Below, piece by piece: positions 8,064 through 13,934 of a DNA stretch of 14,263 nucleotides. Position numbers and translations under genes: made by a program. This stretch comes from Calditrichota bacterium. Its GTDB lineage: Bacteria > Zhuqueibacterota > Zhuqueibacteria > Residuimicrobiales > Krinioviventaceae. Location: positions 1-14,263 of the forward strand of contig RPQV01000030.1 of NCBI GenBank assembly GCA_003818595.1, read 5' to 3'. The notes beneath the pieces were generated by a model. That model was given only the letters and a program-made list of their open reading frames with translations. It did not search any database and was not told where the DNA came from. Positions within the stretch are counted from its first letter, which is position 1. Each line of letters starts with the position of its first letter.

Positions 8064-9422
8064 TTATTCGTATGTGTTTATGCGAGGTCCATTCATGATT
8101 TCTTGGCCTCGAACCTCGCTTTCCTGAAATGCGTGACCTATCGGCGCGCAATAGGGACCCTCGGGAATCGCACACACAGAAAGACCCTGGGCTGCAGCCC
8201 GATCGATCTGTTGCTGAAGCGTCGTCTGAACCTGGTCGGTGGTAATGCCGCTCACCGAGAGTTTTAGAAGTATTTCCTGCGGCAACGCATGAGTGATAAA
8301 ATAGAGATGTTCCTGCCCGATTTTTTTCAGCGCGCGGGCGTGCAGCTGAAATTGCCATTGATCCTTGCACACTGACTCTGAACAGGAAATATCGCGGATG
8401 AAAGATTGCCAGTCACCCGCATAACGAAACATCAGATCCTGATATTCCCTACTGCCGATTCCCTCAGAACACCCACCGACGGAAATGATGCTGCCGTCTT
8501 TTTTGACGGCCGGCAGAGCATAGACCATGCTTTTAACGCACTGATAAAAGGTGGCATCAAGCGGGTAGCCGCCGCTGCTGGTCACCACCACATCAAAAAC
8601 CTGTTCGATGAGCGGATTGGCGTGGCGACGAACAAATTCGCAGGCGTCCAAGTGCGACTGCTCCAGATCACCCGCAAAAACGGCAACCGTTTGACGTTCG
8701 TCGTTCAACACCACATTGATACTGAAATCGATGCCGACAGTTTTGGCCACCGAAAGTGCCTCAAGATGACAGGGATTATGCTCCAACTGTGCGATATCTG
8801 CATGTTCATTGGCAAGAAAAGAATATCCATGAAATTGCCGTATGGTTTCCAGCGATGCGAGGCCTGGACAAATCGCTTTGCGGCCGCCGGAGAATCCCGC
8901 CATGAAATGCGGCTCGACCAGTCCGATGAGCAAACGAAATCCGGCCTCCATGAGCAGTCGATTTAATTTCACCACCGCGCCCGCCCAGCTTTTCTGCGGC
9001 AGCTCGATCAAGTCGTCCGCTTCAGCACGATGATCCACGATGGCAAATGAATTGGCGATTTCCTGACCGAACATTTCAATCCGTTCCGCTTCATAACTGG
9101 GACGATGCATGCCTGCAGCAATGAGCAGAAGAATGTCATCCGCAGCAATACCTCCGGCGATCAGTTCCTGCAGCAGTCTCGGCAGGAACTGGACATAAGG
9201 GATCGGGCGGGTGACGTCGGAGACCACAACCACTACCTTTCCTGGTCTGCGGTTCTGCAGCACTTTGGCCAATGACGGAGCGGCGATCGGTTTGTTGATG
9301 GCCTGCATGAGCAAAACCTCGGCGGAAAATATCCCCCGTGGATAGGTGGACCGCAACACAGTCGTCTGATCGGGCAGCTCAAGACGGATAACACTTTTGT
9401 CATAGGGCAGATGGATGAGCAT
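8064..9422 (-). CDS. larA: LarA-family nickel-pincer 2-hydroxyacid racemase/epimerase
   Basis: LarA-family enzymes racemise or epimerise 2-hydroxyacids by reversible hydride transfer to a nickel-pincer nucleotide cofactor. The 452-residue protein shows SDVTRPIP (about 68-75), GMHRP with His106, and EPHFMAGFSGGRKAICPG with His172 and Lys182, then His198. Spacing is identical to Lactiplantibacillus plantarum LarA, where His108 and His174 are the acid/base pair, Lys184 holds the pincer cofactor and His200 binds nickel, so it should be catalytically competent. The family covers lactate, malate, phenyllactate and sugar-acid substrates, so lactate is not assured. The cofactor makers LarB, LarC and LarE are not in the window. 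The ATG is 2 nt after the radical SAM stop, with AAAGG spanning that stop, which implies coupled translation. The U32 gene follows after 1 nt. Confidence 0.9.
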   Translation of the reverse strand: MLIHLPYDKSVIRLELPDQTTVLRSTYPRGIFSAEVLLMQAINKPIAAPSLAKVLQNRRPGKVVVVVSDVTRPIPYVQFLPRLLQELIAGGIAADDILLLIAAGMHRPSYEAERIEMFGQEIANSFAIVDHRAEADDLIELPQKSWAGAVVKLNRLLMEAGFRLLIGLVEPHFMAGFSGGRKAICPGLASLETIRQFHGYSFLANEHADIAQLEHNPCHLEALSVAKTVGIDFSINVVLNDERQTVAVFAGDLEQSHLDACEFVRRHANPLIEQVFDVVVTSSGGYPLDATFYQCVKSMVYALPAVKKDGSIISVGGCSEGIGSREYQDLMFRYAGDWQSFIRDISCSESVCKDQWQFQLHARALKKIGQEHLYFITHALPQEILLKLSVSGITTDQVQTTLQQQIDRAAAQGLSVCAIPEGPYCAPIGHAFQESEVRGQEIMNGPRINTYE

Positions 9423-9424
9423 CG

Positions 9425-10978
9425 TTAACCTTTGAAATGAAAATGCGACAAAAAGAAAGGCGCGTGATTTGAAGTGAAACTGGGCGGATTATTATTGAGT
9501 ATCTTTTTAATCACCGGATGGGTGCGGAACTCATTCTGCAGAAATCTTCTAACCCTGCCGCGGTTCCAGTCATGAGGATGATGAAAATCAACATAAAGCG
9601 CCAGATCGCCATCGTAAAAGGAATGCGTTTGATGATGATTTGCCTCGTTGCTGAAGACCGGCAGGTTAAAGATGGCGCTATTCAAGAACTGGATGCATTC
9701 GCTATGGTCGACGACAAACTTTATCGTGCGCTTGGCCTCGGTTTCTGTTTCCCATGGCGTGCCGAACAACAAATAAATGAACGCGGCAATACCTGCTTTT
9801 TTGAGATTGAGCAGTGTTCGACCAGCGCTCTCCAGACTTATGCCTTTTTTCATGCCGTCAAGCACACCTTGATCCCCTGATTCGAGTCCCAATTGCAGCA
9901 TGACGCAGCCGCTTCGGGACAGTGCCGAGCAAAACTCCGGATCATTCAAGTCCTCGGTGAAACGCGCGTATCCATACCACGGCGCCGGCAAACTGCGTTG
10001 AGTAAATTTACGCAGCAGAGCCGGTGATAGGGCGTTGTCTAAAAAATGAATGAGCCCGGGTTTATCTTTATCGTTCGGATCAATATCGGCGAAAACCTGA
10101 TCTGCCGCGATAGGTCGAAAGGCATGCCCTTCCGCTGATTCCGGACAGAACTCGCACTGCCGCCAGTAGCAGCCGCTGGATGTTGAGTAGGGGAAAATAA
10201 CTGCCGGAGATAAATAGTCGGATAAATTCAAATCGCTGTAATCCGGTCGGTAGGAGGTCTCTCTTTCTGCGTTGCATCCCAACTCCTGCAGCACTATAGT
10301 TTCTCCTGCGCCTTTGACCAGGCGATCGGCAAGGCCGTGCAACAACTTTTCTCCATCGGGACGACACAGCCATGATGTTGTCAGCCCGCCGCCGAGGAGG
10401 AGGCGAACTCCGGGGAAGGTTCGACGCAACCAGCCGATCATGGCGCAGGTGGTCAATGCCTGACTGAGATAGGTCAAAGACAATCCAATGATGGCGGGCT
10501 GTTCAGTCTCGATGCGCGACTTGAGTATTGTTTCGAAATAGCCATAAAACGGATTTTCATGCGGATGTTCGACGGCATAATATAGATCCTGAAGTCGAAC
10601 CGGCGCCAACGATTCATGTTGATAATCCGTCAAACTGATAGTCGCCGAATGAGATCTCGCCAAGGCAGCCAAGACGCGGTTCAATTCGAGCACCGCTGAT
10701 CGGTAACGATGGGGATGCTGGAAGGTTTTCAAATCGCGCAGGCGCGCGAGGTTATGTTCTTTATTGCGCCATGCAGTCTGAAGCGAGGAAGGCGGCGAGG
10801 GGAGGTCAGCACCATGAAGCAGAAACAACAATCCTTCGAGATTGGAATCGATCACCGTGCAGCGCCGTCCCTGTGTTTCAATTGCCCTTTTGATTTGTGC
10901 GATTCCAGCCGGTGGTTCGGCGGGTTTTGCCACCGGCGGAAAAATCAAAACGACATCGCTGTTGTGATTTTGAATCAT
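9425..10978 (-). CDS. B12-binding-type radical SAM protein, substrate unknown
   Basis: The 517-residue protein has the two-part plan of B12-binding-type radical SAM enzymes. Residues about 8-235 resemble a Rossmann cobalamin-binding domain (VVLIFPPVAKPAEPPAG near the start, LLLGGG at 194-198, VKGAGE at 221-226). I do not see the DxHxxG motif, so base-off cobalamin binding is uncertain. Residues about 260-440 are the radical SAM barrel. Its cluster motif is CYWRQCEFC (Cys270, Cys275, Cys278), spaced CX4CX2C instead of the common CX3CX2C; LQLGLESGDQ and YLLFGTPWE follow. It is followed at once by the LarA-family gene. The ATG at 10978 is the only sensible start, since the domain begins eight residues later. 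It has no ribosome binding site and lies 12 nt from a terminator. The reaction is unknown; methylation or other C-H chemistry is plausible for the family. Confidence 0.85.
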   Translation of the reverse strand: MIQNHNSDVVLIFPPVAKPAEPPAGIAQIKRAIETQGRRCTVIDSNLEGLLFLLHGADLPSPPSSLQTAWRNKEHNLARLRDLKTFQHPHRYRSAVLELNRVLAALARSHSATISLTDYQHESLAPVRLQDLYYAVEHPHENPFYGYFETILKSRIETEQPAIIGLSLTYLSQALTTCAMIGWLRRTFPGVRLLLGGGLTTSWLCRPDGEKLLHGLADRLVKGAGETIVLQELGCNAERETSYRPDYSDLNLSDYLSPAVIFPYSTSSGCYWRQCEFCPESAEGHAFRPIAADQVFADIDPNDKDKPGLIHFLDNALSPALLRKFTQRSLPAPWYGYARFTEDLNDPEFCSALSRSGCVMLQLGLESGDQGVLDGMKKGISLESAGRTLLNLKKAGIAAFIYLLFGTPWETETEAKRTIKFVVDHSECIQFLNSAIFNLPVFSNEANHHQTHSFYDGDLALYVDFHHPHDWNRGRVRRFLQNEFRTHPVIKKILNNNPPSFTSNHAPFFLSHFHFKG

Positions 10979-10983
10979 TTGAA

Positions 10984-10989
10984 TGTATA
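10984..10989 (-). promoter_or_regulatory. Possible -10 element giving a leaderless radical SAM mRNA
   Basis: On the minus strand TATACA ends 5 nt before the ATG at 10978, so a transcript starting 6-8 nt downstream of it would begin at or inside that ATG. The -35 region would fall inside the terminator hairpin and matches consensus poorly (best three of six). This explains the missing ribosome site, but read-through from the PPIase gene is an equal alternative. Confidence 0.25.
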
Positions 10990-10990
10990 A

Positions 10991-11030
10991 ATGAAAAAGG
11001 CCGGATGAGGAATCATTCGGCCTTTTTCAT
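10991..11030 (-). terminator. Intrinsic terminator of the PpiC-type gene
   Basis: ATGAAAAAGGCCG (10991-11003) pairs perfectly with CGGCCTTTTTCAT (11018-11030), a 13-bp stem. On the plus-strand reading it extends with a G-U pair and four more pairs to a GGAA loop; on the minus strand the extension has one mismatch. The arm starts immediately after the stop codon of the minus-strand PPIase gene and ends in a T run, so it should terminate that gene. By symmetry it could also act on the plus strand. Confidence 0.85.
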
Positions 11031-12062
11031 TCAGCTAAGAACCTCGAAATGTTCTTGGTATTTGTTCTGATTTTTCAAATCTTCAATGAGGGCGTTATAT
11101 GTATCGCGGCGTTTGCTCTGTTTGATCTGCTGGTCCAATTGTTCCCTGACTTCTTCCAGAGGTTTGGTTTCTTTCTCTCGACCTTCCACCTTGATGATGT
11201 GATAGCCGTAGGGTGTTTCGACAAGATCGCTGATCGAGCCAATCGGCAGGTTGAAAGAAGCGTCTTCGAAAGCTTTCACCATACGTCCGCGGGGAAAGTT
11301 CTCATACAGACCTCCCGTGTTTTTAGAACCGGGATCTTCAGAATATTCTGCGGCCAATTGAGCAAAATCTTGACCTTCGCGAGCTTGTTTCAGCACAGTT
11401 TCAGCCTGAGTGCGGACCTCTTTTTTCTGATCATCCGTTTTTCCCTGAGTCATAAACAGAATATGACGTACGGTGGCGGTTTTGTCTTGTAGATAGGCAT
11501 TCTGCAGATCAGCATCCGAAACTTGAATCGAGGGTTCCAGTTTTTCGTCGATGTATTTTTGAATTGTCATTTGTGTGCGGACATCCTTTTCAACGTAGGC
11601 GAGAGAAAACCCTTGTTGTTCTACGAATTTTTGAAAATTTTCGCGACCTCCGCGACCACTATAAATCTGTTCTAAATGAGCATTGACGGCACTATCGGCG
11701 ACGACAACGCCTTCCTTGGTCGCTAGATCCAAAAGCATCTTTTTTTCTGCTTCACTCTGAGCGGACTGGGTGATGGTATTTTTCAATTGTTCAACGGGCA
11801 GACGGTCCAGGTTGCTTTTGTAGCGATTGAATCGAGCATAGATACCGGGCAGAATGTCGTATGAATAAATCTTGAACGATTTTGCCGTTATAATCGCAAC
11901 TGCCTTGTCCGGGTCCATGGATTTTATGCTTAATGAATCCGAAAGCAGTTTCAAAAAGGCGTATTGAGGGCTTTCTTTTGCAAAAGGCGCTTGCGGCGCT
12001 TTATCGGCGCACGCCGAAAAAAGCACAACGATCAACAGAAAAAGCGGAAAATAGAGTTTCAT
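11031..12062 (-). CDS. PpiC-type peptidyl-prolyl isomerase, predicted lipoprotein (SurA/PrsA-like)
   Basis: This is an extracytoplasmic foldase that should catalyse cis-trans isomerisation at proline and chaperone exported proteins. From the ATG at 12062 it has 343 residues and begins with a lipoprotein signal peptide (lipobox LFSAC, anchor Cys18). A GGGAG ribosome site lies 5 nt upstream. The in-frame ATG at 12089 would put nine residues before the signal peptide and is rejected. A SurA-N-like helical region covers about 91-181, and the parvulin PPIase domain covers about 198-295, with VRHILF, the ED/GG stretch AAEYSEDPGSKNTGGLY, and TPYGYHIIKVEGRE. The C-terminal tail is charged and helical. 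It stands alone, with its own promoter-like sequence and a strong terminator right after the stop. PrsA-like anchored foldases and SurA-type outer-membrane chaperones are both possible roles. Confidence 0.92.
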   Translation of the reverse strand: MKLYFPLFLLIVVLFSACADKAPQAPFAKESPQYAFLKLLSDSLSIKSMDPDKAVAIITAKSFKIYSYDILPGIYARFNRYKSNLDRLPVEQLKNTITQSAQSEAEKKMLLDLATKEGVVVADSAVNAHLEQIYSGRGGRENFQKFVEQQGFSLAYVEKDVRTQMTIQKYIDEKLEPSIQVSDADLQNAYLQDKTATVRHILFMTQGKTDDQKKEVRTQAETVLKQAREGQDFAQLAAEYSEDPGSKNTGGLYENFPRGRMVKAFEDASFNLPIGSISDLVETPYGYHIIKVEGREKETKPLEEVREQLDQQIKQSKRRDTYNALIEDLKNQNKYQEHFEVLS

Positions 12063-12110
12063 AAGATCTCCCAATATTACGATTGCCAATAATAAGCAGA
12101 AAATTTTATC

Positions 12111-12139
12111 AATATACGCATTCTACCTGGGAATCCCAA
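12111..12139 (-). promoter_or_regulatory. Likely promoter of the PpiC-type gene, with a dyad over the -35
   Basis: On the minus strand TTGGGA (12134-12139) and TATATT (12111-12116) are 17 nt apart and match four and five of six consensus bases. The start codon would lie about 42 nt downstream of transcription start. A perfect 5-1-5 dyad, TGGGAATCCCA at 12128-12138, overlaps the -35 and could be an operator or coincidence. Confidence 0.45.
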
Positions 12140-12257
12140 CGATATTTTTAAATAATCAGCTTACGTCTATAAATTCCCGATTCATCTAAATTGCGCTGAA
12201 AAACCATCGACGATTCATGTTGCGCATGCCCAAGACGCCGCCGACCCCATATCCGTT

Positions 12258-12298
12258 TATGAAGCACGCTCCCACGCCCTATGAAAGCGCTCTCCCGT
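12258..12298. repeat. Imperfect tandem duplication of about 19 bp
   Basis: TATGAAGCACGCTCCCACG (12258-12276) and TATGAAAGCGCTCTCCCGT (12280-12298) resemble each other in order and composition, at a 22-bp step. They lie in a C-rich stretch just left of the first octamer array. The rest of 12140-12257 is A/T-rich and shows nothing recognisable. The similarity is modest and may only reflect low complexity. Confidence 0.25.
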
Positions 12299-12315
12299 AT
12301 CCTCTTCCAACCTTT

Positions 12316-12370
12316 GACCTTCAGACCTTCGACCTTCAGACCTTCAGACCTTCAGACTTTCCGACCTCCA
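12316..12370. repeat. Octamer repeat array 1 (unit GACCTTCA), overlapping the GNAT gene end
   Basis: Units of GACCTTCA occur at 12316, 12331, 12339 and 12347, with a 7-bp version at 12324, then two degenerate units, GACTTTCC at 12355 and GACCTCCA at 12363. The array covers the stop codon and about the last nine codons of the GNAT gene on the minus strand. Read on that strand the unit is TGAAGGTC. Because 8 is not a multiple of 3, it presents TGA in each of the three frames within 24 bp, while the plus strand stays open. A second array in the same orientation lies upstream of the GNAT gene. Confidence 0.85.
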
Positions 12371-12779
12371 TGACCATCAAAAAATGCTCAATTCCCGCCT
12401 CTTCAAACATCTCACCATGACGAACAAATCCGTGTTTTGCATAAAAATCGACCAAGTATGCCTGAGCGTGCATTTTCAGCAGGCTGTACCCCCGACTCTT
12501 CGCCAATTCCACCAGATAATCTACCAATTGGTGACCGTATCCCATACCGCGCCACTCTTTCCGCACTGCGATCCGTTCGAGTTTGGCATAGGGGCCGGGA
12601 AAGCGTAGGCGAGCCGCGGCAAAAGGTTCATTACCCATTTCGCCTAAAATATGAATGCAGCTATGTTCAAACTCATCAATTTCCAGATCATAGGGACAAT
12701 GTTGTTCGCCAATGAAAACGACCGCGCGCACTGTAAACGCCTTGATCAGTTCATCCAAAGACTGCACAATCTTAAACAT
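12336..12779 (-). CDS. GNAT-family N-acetyltransferase, ElaA/YjcF-like
   Basis: GNAT enzymes transfer an acetyl group from acetyl-CoA to an amine; the substrate here is unknown. From the ATG at 12779 the protein has 147 residues. The start is fixed by a GGAGG ribosome site 6 nt upstream, and an in-frame start at 12824 has no such support. The acetyl-CoA pyrophosphate loop is RGMGYG at 77-82, preceded by LERIAVRKEWR, the usual strand and loop. A C-terminal HAQAYLVDFYAKHGF matches the last helix of the ElaA/YjcF-like subgroup. The natural fold should end near the MVMEV stretch. The last eight residues (GKSEGLKV) and the stop codon are encoded by the octamer array, so the C-terminus seems to have been added or replaced by the repeat. 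The gene stands alone between two direct-oriented arrays. Confidence 0.88.
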   Translation of the reverse strand: MFKIVQSLDELIKAFTVRAVVFIGEQHCPYDLEIDEFEHSCIHILGEMGNEPFAAARLRFPGPYAKLERIAVRKEWRGMGYGHQLVDYLVELAKSRGYSLLKMHAQAYLVDFYAKHGFVRHGEMFEEAGIEHFLMVMEVGKSEGLKV

Positions 12780-12785
12780 GGCTTT

Positions 12786-12790
12786 CCTCC
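12786..12790 (-). promoter_or_regulatory. Strong ribosome binding site of the GNAT gene
   Basis: On the minus strand GGAGG lies 6 nt before the ATG at 12779 and decides the start over the longer in-frame alternative at 12824. Confidence 0.8.
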
Positions 12791-12872
12791 AATACAACTG
12801 TAAAGATGATTGCGTCAATTTCACCTAATTTAACCAATTCCCTCCCCAAACCCAAGCCTCTCCTTCGTCTTC

Positions 12873-12920
12873 GACCTTCAAACCTTCAGACCATCAGATT
12901 TTCAGCCTTTCCGACCTCCC
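12873..12920. repeat. Octamer repeat array 2, degenerate copy of array 1
   Basis: Six consecutive 8-bp units start at 12873: GACCTTCA, AACCTTCA, GACCATCA, GATTTTCA, GCCTTTCC, GACCTCCC. The last two match the last two units of array 1 closely, so both arrays share the same closing CTTTCCGACCTCC on the plus strand. The two copies are direct repeats about 550 bp apart with the GNAT gene between them. Array 2 is more degenerate internally. Confidence 0.75.
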
Positions 12921-13158
12921 GAAAAAAAATCATTCATCTCACGATATTCGTCGATTTTATCACGAATATTTTCTATATTTGGGATGAAATAGTGTCTGTA
13001 AAGACGTTTTAGAGTTGATCTGCAGTTTGTAGTAGTTGCGTATAAAAGAATGAATGAAAAGACGCCACGCGTGTATACATGCAGTTTACAATGATCCCAG
13101 AACACTATTTGCAAAGGTGATCATTTTTTTATCTCTTCTTAAAACTACGAGTTGAAAG
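12921..13158. other. A/T-rich divergent intergenic region, probable promoter area
   Basis: The gene-free gap between the GNAT start and the coiled-coil gene is 379 bp. Its left part holds a C-rich stretch and octamer array 2. The right part is A/T-rich, with TATAAA at 13041-13046 and a TTGATC at 13015-13020. Their 20-nt spacing is too wide for a standard promoter. An 8-bp palindrome CACGCGTG lies at 13066-13073. The plus-strand coiled-coil gene must be transcribed from here, but I cannot pick one promoter. Confidence 0.35.
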
Positions 13159-13905
13159 ATGGCAGGCATGAAGAAAATTGGTAAAGCAGTAGGCGGTTTG
13201 TTCTGGAAAAACAACAGCAGCAAGCAGGAATTCTCTCAACCCGATCTCATCTCGCCGCTTCTTGTCCCGACCGAAACGCCTTCTGTTTTAATGACAACCA
13301 ATTCGGCGGAGGTCGATCAGGAATTTTACCGTTCGATCGAGGCCGAACTGCAGAAATCGACGCCGGCGGAATTTGCCGAGTTTTTCAATCAGCTCAGCGT
13401 CTTTAATGAGAAATTTCCCAATCTCGATGAGCCTACTCGTTATCAACTGGCTTTTCATGCCGCGCAAACTGCACTCAAACCCCGCAACCAGCAACTCACT
13501 TTTTCAAGTCTCAACCATGCAGTCTCTTCGATGATGAGCATCCTGGATAATGAAAATCGTGCTTTTCAGACGCAGAATGAGCAGGGTTTTAATACCAATT
13601 TGAAATCTGTACAGAATAAAGTGGCAGAGATCGCGACCGGTATTCGCAATATTGAAACGCGCTTGGAGGCGGTTCAGAAGGAACTCGATGCTTTTCTGTC
13701 CGCGAAAAATCAGGAAAAGAAAAAACTGGACGATGAGCGCAGCCGGTTGATATCGGAGCGGATTGTTGTTGAAGGTGAAATCAACAAACTGCAGGATAAA
13801 AAGAGTGAACGACAGAACCGCTTCACGGTTGCCTTGCAGGCGCAACGGCAGCGGTTGGAAAGTGTAAAAACCGCTTTGGAAAATAATCTCAAAGGAATTC
13901 ATTAA
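13159..13905 (+). CDS. Coiled-coil protein with amphipathic N-terminus, unknown function
   Basis: I do not recognise this 248-residue protein. It begins with a short glycine- and lysine-rich segment, MKKIGKAVGGLFWK (residues 4-17), that could form a membrane-binding amphipathic helix, and it lacks a signal peptide or membrane span. A Ser/Pro-rich linker (about 20-50) is followed by a helical region (about 52-135). A long charged coiled coil (about 146-245) carries heptad-like Leu/Ile/Val spacing among Lys, Glu and Gln. The start could also be the Met at residue 4; the ribosome site is weak in either case. A gene for a two-helix membrane protein follows after 29 nt on the same strand, probably in one operon. 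The layout suggests a cytoplasmic scaffold recruited to the membrane, loosely recalling PspA-like proteins, but no homology to PspA is claimed. Confidence 0.8.
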   Translation: MAGMKKIGKAVGGLFWKNNSSKQEFSQPDLISPLLVPTETPSVLMTTNSAEVDQEFYRSIEAELQKSTPAEFAEFFNQLSVFNEKFPNLDEPTRYQLAFHAAQTALKPRNQQLTFSSLNHAVSSMMSILDNENRAFQTQNEQGFNTNLKSVQNKVAEIATGIRNIETRLEAVQKELDAFLSAKNQEKKKLDDERSRLISERIVVEGEINKLQDKKSERQNRFTVALQAQRQRLESVKTALENNLKGIH

Positions 13906-13934
13906 TATCAAAGATCATCCCGACAGGAGGAGTT

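Noticed and set aside
8038..8370. Minus-strand frame of 110 codons overlapping larA and the U32 gene
   Set aside because: It lies within the end of the LarA-family gene in another frame, and its Arg/Ser-rich composition has no family signal.
12217..12420. Plus-strand open frame of 67 codons across octamer array 1
   Set aside because: It is rich in Pro, Thr and repeated DLQTF because the octamer is open in all plus frames. It has no ribosome site and overlaps the well-supported GNAT gene on the other strand.
12791..12818. TTGACG and TGTATT spaced 16 nt as a GNAT promoter
   Set aside because: The -10 would abut the GGAGG ribosome site, so the transcript would begin after or inside it and lose it. 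The spacing makes it an unlikely promoter.
12316..12920. CRISPR-like array
   Set aside because: Units are 8 bp with no unique spacers between them and no cas genes nearby; this is a tandem repeat.
13015..13046. TTGATC and TATAAA as the promoter of the coiled-coil gene
   Set aside because: The 20-nt spacing is outside the usual 16-18 range. Kept only as part of the general description of the region.
12902..13114. Minus-strand open frame of 70 codons upstream of array 2
   Set aside because: It starts with TTG without a ribosome site, lies in the A/T-rich promoter area and ends in the repeat. No recognisable motif.
13504..13911. Antisense open frame of 135 codons opposite the coiled-coil gene
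   Set aside because: It is a shadow of the plus-strand gene, whose charged coiled-coil pattern is coherent and which has a good downstream partner.
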